From the NCBI GenBank assembly GCA_029255685.2, contig CM055314.2, forward strand, positions 7,768,399 to 7,832,398: a DNA stretch of 64,000 bases. Reading direction: 5' to 3'. This DNA comes from Silene conica. Its lineage: Eukaryota > Streptophyta > Magnoliopsida > Caryophyllales > Caryophyllaceae. The notes beneath the pieces were generated by a model that saw only the letters and a list, made by a program, of their open reading frames with translations, was not told the origin of the DNA and did no database searches. A program made the position numbers and the translations under genes. Shown here in pieces: positions 44,124-55,219 of this stretch. Positions within the stretch are counted from its first letter, which is position 1. Each line of letters begins with the position of its first letter.

Positions 44124-44775
44124 CTCTTTTCTATACCTTTGTTTATTAGTGTACTACATTACCAGGAGCCTTGCTTAAGTATATGGGATGCAATTTTGTT
44201 TATTTTATGGTAAATTGTTATCCTTTGGTTTTGACAAAAAGATCAAAGAAGAGGAAGAGGTCAATTAGTAAATGACAATTGCGCCAAATCGAGTGTATAT
44301 GATCAAATTACTTGAAGGACATCAATTGAATAAGACACCTAAAAATAAAATAGGACAACAAATAATCTGATAAAGGGAGAAATTTTTATAATGCGTTTAG
44401 TCAAAACTAAACATATATATTTATATATATGAATCCTTATCCATTGTGGCATTGTATACTACGTATTTGGTTTCCGTAGACGAGTATTATACTTTTATGC
44501 ACGTCTTATAAAATCGAAAATATCGAAAATTTGAATTAGAGGATTAATAGTCTATGCATAGGTATTAGAGGATTGGAATGCATTCGCACTTTAAACTTAG
44601 GGGTACGGTATTTGTGTGAGGGAGTTGTGTTAGAGTATAACTTGACATTCGATCGACTATAGTTCAAGAGACTGAATATTATAAGTGGTCCGTGCATCGC
44701 ACGGGTATTAAATTTAGTTTATTTTTAAAGGAGTGTTAAAAAAGTATTATCTATATAAATTTCGTCAATTGAAAG
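44124..44775. other. Non-coding DNA with Helitron-like 3' hairpin
   Basis: ccgtgcatcgcacgg (44690-44704) followed by a spacer and TTTAG-T at 44717 resembles a decayed Helitron 3' end (TTAG instead of CTAG). No gene is seen. Confidence 0.45.
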
Positions 44776-47730
44776 TGTAATACCCCGTATTTTAATCTCG
44801 GTCAACGGCAGTCAAACCATGTTTTATACACGTATTTCAAACGGAACGTTTATAAAGTATTTTATGTAAACTATTATGACTTTATAATTCGTATTTTATA
44901 AATCATATTTCTACGATTAATTCGTATTTCATAATCATTTTTCTATATTTGATGATTACTTCGTAAAATGACATTTTATTTGTATTTTCTTTATTTTGAT
45001 AATATATTTTAATTATATATATTTCATATTTTATTTTGATTTCTCATTTATACTTGTTTCTTAATTACGTCATGAATATATCTAAATCCTATTTTTTTTA
45101 TATTTTATGTTAGTTCTAATAAAAAAATTATATTCCCAAAATTAATTTAATTAGTATAAGTAAATTATACGTACTTGTTTATTTTAAGTTACGAGTCGAG
45201 AACGGTAAATAGAAGTCAATGACCTCGAGATGCATAATGGGCTTGGATTCGGGTTATGGGGTAAGAAACGGATACCAAGTTAAAAATAGAAGGAAAAGAA
45301 GAGAAACCCTACCCTAGACATACATCGACATATCAGTTTGTTTTTCACTCTTGTGCCTCCCAAACTTCGACTAAAGAACATAAAACCCTACTTCACATAT
45401 TAGGGGCGTGGAATTGATGAAGAACGAGACCTAGACTGAACCAGAAAAGAAAATACAACGTACGTGTTACATCATCATCACCGCAGTAAGCATTGTTCTA
45501 TTAACATACGTGTTTTATGTTTTCTGCTCCGATGTTTTGATTTGTATTTCGAACTGCTCTTCTGATTTTGTCTTGATACGAGTACTTGGGTTCTCGTTGT
45601 AGGGTGTCCATAGTTTAGAACGGTGGTGGTAAGGTAGCGTGGGGTGGCCGGAGCACCATCAGAAACTGGTGGTTTAGGGGCGGCAGAAACGTGAAGAAAC
45701 AGGGGAGAATAAGGGTCGTGAGTGTAGTTGTTTGTCGTTTCGTTTGGGTCTGTTGGGTGAGGTTCTGCGTCTAGGTTGTAGGTGGGAGGTTGCTGGTGAA
45801 GAGGAGACTGCCCTGGTGCCGTCTGGGTGGCCTTGGGTGGTGGCTAAGGTCGGTGAAGGCTGGGAAACGCAGCAGGAGAGGCGCAAAAGAGAATAGAACA
45901 GGGGAGGTGCGTGTTAGTGTATGTGTCCAGACGTGTTTGAGTGGCCGTGGTGGTTGCGGTGGTGGCCCATGGTGCTGTCTAAGGCGTGTAAGTGATAGTT
46001 AGTAGTTCATACTCGAGTTTGGGATTAGTGGTGGTGGCCGTCGGTGGCCAAGCAAGTGGTAATGGTGTCGGGAAAGTCGGTAACATACCTACCGATCGGT
46101 GTATGGTTGTTGTTGCCATGGCTGTTGCAAGGGAAATCGAGGGTGGTGGCAGTTGGGTCATGGTCAGTGGGTGGCGTCTGGTGGTGCACGATGGTGCAAG
46201 GGTGGCAGCCACCATGACTGGTGGTGGTTGGCGCGGCATATAGGTTGTCGATGGGGCTGTCAAGGGGGCTGTTGCACGGTCTGTTGGGCTGCGGGTTAAG
46301 GGCTGTTACGTGCTCTTTTCTTTGTCAATTTTGTGTTGCCTTGTCATGATTGGTGTAATATTCTTATTGTCATTATCATTATTATTCTTATTATTATTAT
46401 TAATATTAATATTAGTGTTATTAATGTTATTATTATGGGTACTACCATTATTTATTCATCTTCTTATTTTATTATCACTAATGTTGTTATTATTATTAAT
46501 ATTACTAATATTGTTATGGTGATAGTGTTAGCATTTTTAGTATATGATTATCTTTGTTAGCGGTTTTGTTCATGTTAGTAATGGTTAAAGTTGTTAAGTA
46601 ATTTTATACAAGAATGTGACGGTTATCAATAGTTCGTTTTCTATGTTTGGTTATTTAATTGAAATTAGTTATAAAAGTAATAAAGACGGATTAGGCAAGC
46701 TAATTGAAGTAGTCGTGTTTAATACGGTCTTGTTATGCGTAATATATGATTTAACTCGTTAATTTGAACAATTAATATATTATATTTGTTTACGTAGTTA
46801 TTTTAGTTAGTAATTACGTATATTATATTGTTAGGTGACGATTTTGGAAGTGGCATTGTTCTGTTTACTCGCTGGCTTGTTTTTGGACTATATTGCTATC
46901 CAGGTAGGATACACTGACTCTATACTTTATGAACTGATATGAATGGGTGTGTACTCTGTGATGTGTTATGAAAGGATGTTGCCTTATATGTGATGGATGC
47001 AAGCATGAATTATATAAGAATGATATTGGTTGGATTGACTGTGGATTATTTGCAATGACATGAGTATTTCAGTATTTGATAGCATGATTAAATATTATAT
47101 TGTGGCATTCATGAGCATGCATATGCATTGGTTACTGAGATATTGTGGATCAGATATTGTTCTGATATAAAGCCCAGGGTGGTTCTGCAGACCAGGCCTG
47201 GTGTCTTATCAGCTATTGAGCTGGTGTTCGGTGACGACCGATTATAGTCTGCCGGGAGGTTCGGTATGGCTTGGTGCACGGGTATGAGTTTGAGATTGAG
47301 ATTGAGATTGAGATTGAGCTCGAGCATGTCATGACATTTGCATATCATTTAACTGTTGCATTATAATTATTGTGTTACCCTACTCAACCGCGAGGTTGAC
47401 AGTGTATTCGTGTACACCTACGATGATCCGAAATGGGGAGTAGATTCTACAGGTCAGAGACAGAAGAGCTAGGAGCTGGGGCAGGAATGTGAGATGCATA
47501 CTTTGGACCGACTTAGTACTATATCACTTCTAGAGGAGTCATCAGTCGTATTTTGTTTTTCCTCAATGTTATATCTGTAATAGTTAAAGTTCAAATTTAT
47601 CAGTTTTTATATAAAGTACTTTGGTTTGTTATACTTTGTTATTCACTACCTCGGACATTCCGAGATGGTAACAGCTCTATTTATTTGAGAATGTCTTGCT
47701 AAAGGCTCTTAAATAAATGAGGGTGTTACA
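44776..47730 (+). repeat. 5' LTR of the outer element
   Basis: 2955 bp, nearly identical to 58009-60964. It contains a G-rich stretch (about 45620-46290, many ggtggtgg words), a (TTA)n tract (46370-46510) and (GAGATT)4-5 near 47290. The open frames in these tracts are low-complexity and duplicated in the other LTR; they are not genes. Confidence 0.95.
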
Positions 47731-47733
47731 AAG

Positions 47734-47745
47734 TGGTATCAGAGC
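47734..47745 (+). other. Primer-binding site of the outer element
   Basis: TGGTATCAGAGC, complementary to initiator tRNA-Met, three bases inside the 5' LTR. Confidence 0.92.
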
Positions 47746-48651
47746 GAACGATCCTCAGGCCTAAACCAAATGAATAATAATGAACTTAGGAAGAGTCTAA
47801 TAAAATGAACCCCAGGATAGTAACTGTTAGGAGCCCCAGGATTGGGATGAGTTAGGGGCCCCCTCAAACCAAGCCACTGGCCCTTTCAGTCTAACCTGGT
47901 AACCCGTGAGTGATGTAGAGAGTGGGTAGTAACAAGATAAAAGATCAGACCTTGCCTATATCGTACTAACAGTTTTGCAGGAGCGGAATGAGGTAAGTTA
48001 TGATGTGAAATATGGTTGGTGATCTAGTATTATGAAGCATGATATCGATATTGAATGTTGGGTTTGATATATGATTTTCAAGTATTGAGAACATGAGTTT
48101 TGAAAATGAGTTTGATATATAAGCTTGACATGCATGATGATGTGCATTAGAAGAATACGGCAGATATTGAGATGTTGATTGATCTGAATGATTGCTTTGA
48201 AATTTTCAGAGAATGGTTGTATATTTATTGAGCAATAATTTTGAGTGATATTATCATGTGATTTTGGTGTTTAGAAATTTTATACGATATCTGGTTATTA
48301 AATGACTATCGTAACTATGTAATATATTGTCTTGAATTTGACTATGAATGATCAGATTTAAATGTTATAGTAATCTATGTCTAGTGATATGCAGAATGTG
48401 TTGCCCCAAGCCATGAATGTCATATAGCTATGTGTTACATTCATATATACATGTATAAATATTGAGTTATTTAGTTGATCCTACCTTTCAGTTTCGCAAT
48501 CTGTACCGCTTTCTTGATGGCAAGTACAAATATGAAAGTTTAATCAACTAGGAATTTTGTGATGTAACCATGTAATATTCTGACATGACAATGGTAGCAT
48601 GAACAGTAGGTATACGATATGGATATAAACTTTATTATAAGACAGTATAAC

Positions 48652-50205
48652 TGATACGTGTCTATTTTATGATGTTTTACATCTATTTTTACACGTATTT
48701 GGTCGCTCATTTACTATGTTTTAGCCTATTTTTCCCACAAATCGTGTACTTTCGTATTTTTATGCACTTTTGCAGGTTTATGCGGAAAAGAGACGATTTA
48801 GCACCAAATCCGTATCCTCAAGTCTTTTGCTTAATTAAGGAATAAATGGAAAGTCAACTGGAGTCAAAGTCAAAGTATCCAAAGTCAAAATAAGAAGAAA
48901 ATAGAAGAAATTCTTCGGGAAGCGGTCGACCGACCGACAGTATAGGTCGACCGACTGACCCTGATCTTTAATAAAGCCCAAATCTCAAGGAGGGCCGGAA
49001 ATAAAAAGAAGCCCAACAAGAAGCGGTCGACCGACCCACATAGTAGGTCGACCGACCACAGCGGAAGCCAGACGATTCTTTTTCGGAAATAAAATAGAAT
49101 TAGAGTGTTTAGGAAACTCTAATCTCTTGCCCTATATAAGCTAATCTTGTAGTTAGGGTTTTGCATCCATTATTATTCAGTTTGAGAAAGATTCAAGAAT
49201 TCGGTTATTTATTCAGTTATTATCAAAATTTGTAGTCTTTCAATAATTCCCAAGCATTCAATAAAGTTAGTTTCTTTCTGCCCTAATTCCAATTGTGGTA
49301 ATTACTCTTTTAATCTTGCTTTATTATCGTTCTTGTTTTTATTACAATTGTTAAGTTAGAATCCCAAGCTTTGTTGAATCTTGCATGTTTAGATTATTTA
49401 CTAGGTTTACCATGTTTAATTCCATTTTCATATTCATCTTAACAACCATGAGTAGCTAATTTTCATATGTTAGGATGTAGGGGATAAATATGCATAGGTA
49501 ATAGAATTCGAAAGACCGACTTGTAGCAGGACCACGGTCGGCCGACTGGAATAGCTGGTCGGTCGACCGAGGCCGTGGTCGGCCGACTGGAGTAGCTGGT
49601 CGGTCGACCACTCGCGTATGTTTTCTTATTTCGTCTTTTCTTGTTAATTATAATATCCTGCAATGAGACCATAAGGAGACTTGTAAGATGTTAGTAATGA
49701 CCTACCCAAGATTGAAAGATACGGGAAGGGCATTAGTTTACACCTTAAGACGGATAGGTTACTCAAGGCTGAAAGGTATGTGACCTGGGATTTAGGAATC
49801 ACCCTTATTGTTGACACCCAATAATTGTGAGACCTAGGAACTAATAGCATAGGCCGAAAGGAGCTATTAGGTAGCATAGACCTAAAAAGATATGTTACAC
49901 CCCCTTACGCGACTGCAATACATGTTGACCTTAGGATTTGTTTTACCTTAGCTATTTATTACCCAAACATCCTAACATCCCCTTTTTATATTTTTTATTC
50001 TCATCTTTATTTCTTGTTTTATTTTAATCTTTCCCTTAGATATATTAATCAATCAATCAAACCCCCAAATTTGTTACCTTTAAACATTAACATTAAGACA
50101 ATAAACATTCCCCCACCTCCTTGTGGTTCGACCCTGACTTTCACTATCTATTGTTAAAGTTAGGAATTATAAATTTATCTTTGGTACCCTCAACGACGGG
50201 CGTCA
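48652..50205 (+). repeat. 5' LTR of the nested element
   Basis: 1554 bp, TGATACGTG...GGGCGTCA. A likely promoter/leader lies near 49130 (ccctatataagctaatcttg). Four motif pairs occur within it (starts 48924/48945, 49025/49046, 49536/49557, 49577/49598). Confidence 0.93.
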
Positions 50206-50210
50206 AATTT

Positions 50211-50228
50211 TGGCGCCGTTGCCGGGGA
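50211..50228 (+). other. Primer-binding site of the nested element
   Basis: TGGCGCCGTTGCCGGGGA, the primer site characteristic of Athila-group Gypsy elements (assigned to tRNA-Asp), five bases inside the LTR. Confidence 0.9.
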
Positions 50229-50328
50229 GGTGACACCAGTGTTTATTGTTTTTTGTTTTTGTTTCTCTTTGTTTAAGGAACTTTTTGTTCCTTAAACCTT
50301 CTCACTTTTTTCTTATAGTTTCCATCTT

Positions 50329-51879
50329 ATGCGCAGGTCAGTTCAAGGAGAACTCCTACCACTTGACCTCGAAATTGAGAGGACTCTTAGAGAAAGAAGA
50401 AAGCAACTTCTAGCAAATCAGGAAGGAGGTTCACCATCTTCCTTATTTCAAGAAGACTTGTTCGAACAACCATCATTACCATCTTCACCAAAAACACCAC
50501 CTTCACAACCAAATTCACCCATCAATCCACTTTCACCAAGATCACCACCTTTTACCTACTTTCCAGTTTTTCCTAAAGAAGAAGAGAACATGACAGAGGA
50601 AGCTACTATTGCCAGTCACTCCATGCCTCAGGCAAAGGACCTATACAAAGGGTTCACTTTACCTGCAGGTACTGGGAAGCCATTCGAGGCCAAGCCCGCC
50701 TACATAACTATGGTTGAAAGAAACCAATTTGGAGGCTCGGCCAATGAGGATGCTGCTAAGCATATTGAAATCTTCACAGATTACATATGCTCTATAGCAC
50801 CCCCAGAAGGAGTGACGCAGGACCAGATTAAACAGACCATGTTCATCTTCTCCCTTAGGGACTCTGCGAGAGAGTGGTACATAGATCTTGACCGCACTGC
50901 TGCGGGAGTCACAGATTGGAACACCTTAGCCTTAGCATTCTACAGGAAATACTATTCCGCGTCAAAGACTAATGCTTTAAGAGCGCAGATCACTAATTTC
51001 AAGCAAGGTCCCAATGAAGATTTTAGCGAGGCGTGGGACAGGTTCAAGAGACTTGTTCGATACATACCACATCACGGATTCGAACAATGGTTTCTTTGCA
51101 ACCAGTTCTACAATGGCCTCTACGATGACAACAAGGCCTATCTAGATGCGGCAGCTAATGGGAGATTCCAAGATAATTCAGGAGAGACTAAGGGTCTCAA
51201 GTTGATAGAAGATGTTGCTGTGCACCGTGCTGAGCATGGTACTTCCAGAGGAAATCAGAGGAAAAATGAGTACAACCTGTCAGCAATTGAGGCCTTGACA
51301 GCCAAGTTAGAAAAATTTGAGGCTGCAGGAAAGCTCGATCTAGGGAGTGGAAGCAAGGGAGGAATTTACCAAGTGAACGCCGTTCAGGACGGACCCTTTG
51401 CTTGTGAGAGGTGCGGTGGAGAAGGGCATGTGTCGAAATTCTGTACTTCATCTAATGAAACATGTGCCGCTTTTCAGCATTACCGTGGGAACAATTTCTA
51501 TGACCCGAATAATAATAATGTCCATCCCAACTTAAGGTGGACAAGCCAGAATGTTCAAAACCCACAACACATGCAACCTCAGCAAAATTCCACCTATGTA
51601 CCCCCACATAAACAAAATTTCCAAAGACCACCTTTCAACCCTCAACCACCTTCTAATCCACCACCCAACACAGATGCTCTTATCCAAAATCTTATTGGGT
51701 TGGTTCAGAAGGAGTCACAGGCTAGAGAGGCAGGAATGAAGATGTTAGAGTCTCAGATTGCTCAAATTGCAAGCAAGAATGATACTAGGGCTCCGGGTCA
51801 ACTTCCGACCAAACCGGACCAGAAAAAGGAGACTCTAAACGTCGTAACCTTAAGAAGTGGAACCAAAGTGGGGGGCTGA
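50329..51879 (+). CDS. Athila-like gag protein
   Basis: A 516-residue open frame. A Pro/Ser-rich N-terminal tail (residues 45-80) precedes a Retrotrans_gag core (about 165-275: FSLRDSAREWYIDL, FKQGPNEDFSEAWDRFKRLV, FYNGLYDD). A CCHC zinc knuckle (CERCGGEGHVSKFC) lies at 359-372, followed by an Asn/Pro/Gln-rich tail with a short helix. It forms the particle and binds element RNA. The frame is intact. The next frame overlaps its last codons in +1, the usual arrangement for frameshift expression of protease. Confidence 0.92.
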   Translation: MRRSVQGELLPLDLEIERTLRERRKQLLANQEGGSPSSLFQEDLFEQPSLPSSPKTPPSQPNSPINPLSPRSPPFTYFPVFPKEEENMTEEATIASHSMPQAKDLYKGFTLPAGTGKPFEAKPAYITMVERNQFGGSANEDAAKHIEIFTDYICSIAPPEGVTQDQIKQTMFIFSLRDSAREWYIDLDRTAAGVTDWNTLALAFYRKYYSASKTNALRAQITNFKQGPNEDFSEAWDRFKRLVRYIPHHGFEQWFLCNQFYNGLYDDNKAYLDAAANGRFQDNSGETKGLKLIEDVAVHRAEHGTSRGNQRKNEYNLSAIEALTAKLEKFEAAGKLDLGSGSKGGIYQVNAVQDGPFACERCGGEGHVSKFCTSSNETCAAFQHYRGNNFYDPNNNNVHPNLRWTSQNVQNPQHMQPQQNSTYVPPHKQNFQRPPFNPQPPSNPPPNTDALIQNLIGLVQKESQAREAGMKMLESQIAQIASKNDTRAPGQLPTKPDQKKETLNVVTLRSGTKVGG

Positions 51880-53206
51880 GAAGGAAAAACAGGCGAGTAG
51901 CAGTGAAGGCGGTCGACCGACCGAAGTTTCTGGTCGACCGACCGCAGATCAGGATCCGAAAATTTTGCCTGAACAAGAGACTGGTCGACCGACCGAAGAA
52001 ACTGGTCGACCGACCACTGAAGCAGAACCCGAAGTTCCCTTTCGTCCAGATTTGCCAAATAACTTGCGGGATTTTCTTTTCCGGGGTGACAAGACCCCCA
52101 GGTTTTTAAAAAGGGCTGCAAATACTGAATCCTCCGCTGCTCCTTTCCCAGAAAGACTCGTGCCTTCGAAGGATCAGGTATCTTTTGACAAATTTAAGGA
52201 TGTGATTCGTTCATTAAATGTTCAAGTCCCGTTTTTAGAATTCGTTCAACAAGTTCCTTCCTATCTTAAATTTATGAGACAACTTTTGTCAAGAAAGAGG
52301 TCTCTAGAAAGGGTTGAGTCGGTGGCCCTCACTGAAGAGTCATCCAGTTTTTTAACTCATGTCATAGCCCCTCATAAACTAGAGGACCCTGGTAGTTTTT
52401 CTGTCCCCTGTAATATAGGAACCTTCCCAGTTAAGAAGGCTTTATGTGACTTAGGTGCTAGTATAAGTGTCATGCCCCTAAGCGTTGCCTTAAAACTAGG
52501 AATGACCGAATTTGCAGTGACCAGTATGACAGTCCAGATGGCTGATCGCACATCTATGGAACCTATAGGGGTGTTAGAAAACATCCCTGTCCGTATTGAC
52601 AGGTTTTTCTTCCCAGTAGACTTTGTAGTTTTGGACATCCCAGAGGATGCCCATATACCTATAATTCTAGGAAGACATTTCCTTCACACTGCGGGTGCCA
52701 TTATAGATGTAGGCACTGGGACTCTAACCTTCAAAGTAGGCAAACATTCTATTATCTATGGCCTATCTTATAGGAAGAAGGATGCTATGACCCCCATCAC
52801 ATGTAATGCTATCACTTCTGAGAAGAAGTATGAGGTCATCACTACTTCTCCCACTTTATTACCTGTTCCTGTATCTGTTTTTACACCTCCGCCCCAGATT
52901 GGGAGCAGTAGGGAGGACACTTCTATTATGACTATTGCAGGAACTGGTTTGGGGAAACCCAAAGTGAAGGAAGCCATCGTCCAGAGAGGAGGAATGGGAT
53001 GCTTAAGCTATGAAGAAGATGAGGATCCAGACGTCGTGGATCGGGAGGAAAAGAAGAAGAGGAGGCAAGCTCAAGAGGAGAGACCGTCGCATATGCTTTG
53101 CGACGGCGGAAAGAAGATGTGTTTTGCTACTAAAGCAAAAACCGTGGAGACTACGGCATGTCGTCAGAAGCCGTGGTCGGATATTTTCCGCATTTTTAGC
53201 GGATAG
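51857..53206 (+). CDS. Athila-like aspartic protease ORF
   Basis: A 449-residue frame overlapping gag in +1; its first Met may not be the true start if it is made by frameshifting. A retropepsin-like domain spans residues about 160-310, with active-site CDLGASISVMP (DLGAS at 198-202, the Athila variant of D-T/S-G) and a flap/hydrophobic ILGRHFL segment near 273. Residues 19-53 contain four GRPT repeats encoded by the paired GGTCGACCGACC motif. The frame stops before any reverse-transcriptase motif; the tail is Lys/Arg-rich. In autonomous relatives RT, RNase H and integrase would follow. Confidence 0.88.
   Translation: MEPKWGAEKEKQASSSEGGRPTEVSGRPTADQDPKILPEQETGRPTEETGRPTTEAEPEVPFRPDLPNNLRDFLFRGDKTPRFLKRAANTESSAAPFPERLVPSKDQVSFDKFKDVIRSLNVQVPFLEFVQQVPSYLKFMRQLLSRKRSLERVESVALTEESSSFLTHVIAPHKLEDPGSFSVPCNIGTFPVKKALCDLGASISVMPLSVALKLGMTEFAVTSMTVQMADRTSMEPIGVLENIPVRIDRFFFPVDFVVLDIPEDAHIPIILGRHFLHTAGAIIDVGTGTLTFKVGKHSIIYGLSYRKKDAMTPITCNAITSEKKYEVITTSPTLLPVPVSVFTPPPQIGSSREDTSIMTIAGTGLGKPKVKEAIVQRGGMGCLSYEEDEDPDVVDREEKKKRRQAQEERPSHMLCDGGKKMCFATKAKTVETTACRQKPWSDIFRIFSG
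51911..52015 (+). repeat. Motif quartet in the protease frame
   Basis: Copies of GGTCGACCGACC start at 51911, 51932, 51983 and 52004. The starts within a pair are 21 bp apart and the 9-base spacers differ (gaagtttct, gaagaaact). The same offsets (0, 21, 72, 93) recur in the 3' quartet at 53415. Confidence 0.93.
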
Positions 53207-55219
53207 TTGTTTTTGGTTGCAGTTTTTAAGACAATTTATTTTATGTTGTGTGAGACTTTTTAATTTAGTTTGCTCGTAGTTTTAGATCCTTTCCTTTATG
53301 TTTGAATAGTTAAAACTTTAAGAATCGTTCCGGGCATCTCGCGCATTGTTGGGCGCGCATATTTTCTTGCTTTTTCAGGATTTACGAAGAAACGAAGACC
53401 TCCGGGACGCAGAGGGTCGACCGACCAGAAACATCAGTCGGTCGACCAGAGTCGCTGTGTCGCTAAATTTTCTGTGATTTACAGGAGGTCGGTCGACCTG
53501 TATCATCGGTCGGTCGACCTACTGTCCGCTGCGGTCTTTCGTTTCTCTTCCTTGGAAATCGCGAAATTGACTTGGTTACTTAAGTGGCACTGCTGGCCAC
53601 CAAAACCTCCCAGCTTACGCTGGTTTGGGGAGGTTTTTCTCATGCGCTTCAAAATCCAGTGAGTTCTTTCCAATTTTTCCTTAGTTTTTATTTTCGCATC
53701 TTTTCTTTAATTTTCTGAAACCTTTACTTAGGCTAATGCACAATGGGGACATTGTGCGGGTTGGTTTGGGGAATGGTTTCGTGTTACATGCGTTGCATTC
53801 TGTCACACGTTTATTGCATTTCTGTCTTGCATTGTTCTTTTCTTTATTTTCCCTTATATACACAAAAAAATAAAAAAAAAAAAATAAAAAAATTCAAAAA
53901 TTCAAAAAAATGCACGTTTATTTTAGCATATAGGTCGAGTCGGAACGAAAGTATTTCAAGGATGATTTAGCTATCTTACATGTTTATGCCTTTACCTTGC
54001 CTTGTCAACTTGTTTTAGTATGAAAGTCTTTTGCATATCTACGAGTTTTTGTTAACTTGCATATCTTGAGACTTGACTTATACCTTGGCAACCTACTATA
54101 CATTCTAAGGTTTAGAGCTTATTTCCTGGTTTCATTCTTAAACCAGTTGTCTAGGATGTGAGTAGTACTCCCCTTGGAACATGTTACATCAATATGCATA
54201 AACATGAACTTGAATTGCTATATACTTGTTTTACTTTCTCGTTTTGTGAGTCTTGATACGTGCATTTGGGATCCCTTTTCTCATATTTACCCATAAGCTT
54301 CACATAGCCAAAATTGCCTTTTTATTCCCCCAAAATTACATCCCATACTTAGCCTACCCTTCCAAGCTAGTATTTGTGGTCTTTGGTTTATTTTTTGAGG
54401 CATCTTGGTTTGTATGCTATCATGAGCAAAAAGAGAAAAGAAAGAAAGAAAGCAAGAAAAGAAAAAGAACAGAAAAATTCAAAGAAAGAAAGAAAAAGGA
54501 AAACGAAAAAAATCAAAACGCACAGAAAAGCAGTCGACCGACCACCTTCTTAGGTCGGTCGACCACCTAACAATACCAGATTCAAAATTTCGTTCCAAAA
54601 ATCCCTTTCTTTTATATGTTATCACTCCCGTGCTTCATTCAAAAATATTTGGGAGTCCTTTCTTATATTCAATGTGAGAGTTGTGCCACAAAAAGAGCAC
54701 TTTCTTAATTTCAAGAGTTGTGAAATATGTTGATGGAAATCGGTTTTACTAGCTTGGCTACTAACCCCACAAATCCAAAAACATCTTAAACACTTTTACC
54801 TTTTACCTCACATATCTTTCATTACCTCAATTGCATGTATCTAGGCCACTTAATGAGATTGTTATACAAAGTTGTAGAATTCTTGTTCATGTTAGATTGC
54901 AGGCATGTTTTCATGGGTCGCAGTTAGGTGAGCGTCATTACAAATTTACTTCTTCCTATCTTTTACATATACTCACCCTTTGCTTCATGAGTGTCTCGAG
55001 CGTACCGCGAGAGTCCATGGTATAAGTCTCTATAGTTTCTATATTCGCAAGTTTGACAACACCATAACTCGTTTGCATGGTTTGAATACTATCTCATTTT
55101 GTACTTGGTATTGGTCTAGGCTAACATGTAAATTTCGCTCTGAGATTGAATTCGTTCCATTAGTTAGGATCGAGTCTATTTCTTGCTTGAGGGCAAGCAA
55201 GGGTTTGGTTTGGGGAATT
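53207..55219 (+). other. 3' non-coding region of the nested element
   Basis: No coding sequence. Motif pairs start at 53415/53436, 53487/53508 and 54532/54553. A purine-rich tract (54424-54530) corresponds to the pyrimidine tract at 63540 in the inverted relative. It ends with a hairpin and the polypurine tract. Confidence 0.85.
55183..55219 (+). other. Hairpin and polypurine tract of the nested element
   Basis: TTGCTTG-AGGG-CAAGCAA (55183-55200) is a perfect 7-bp stem with a 4-base loop. It is followed by ggtttggtttggggaatt, the plus-strand primer region directly before the 3' LTR. The relative at 62.9 kb has the same hairpin with the loop changed. Confidence 0.8.

Noticed and set aside
45674..46560. 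Several open frames in the G-rich and TTA-rich parts of the outer LTR
   Set aside because: They recur identically in the other LTR (58906-59792), overlap on both strands, are low-complexity and show no domain.
47281..47315. (GAGATT)n tract as a coding Leu-Asn repeat
   Set aside because: Microsatellite within the LTR, present in both LTR copies.
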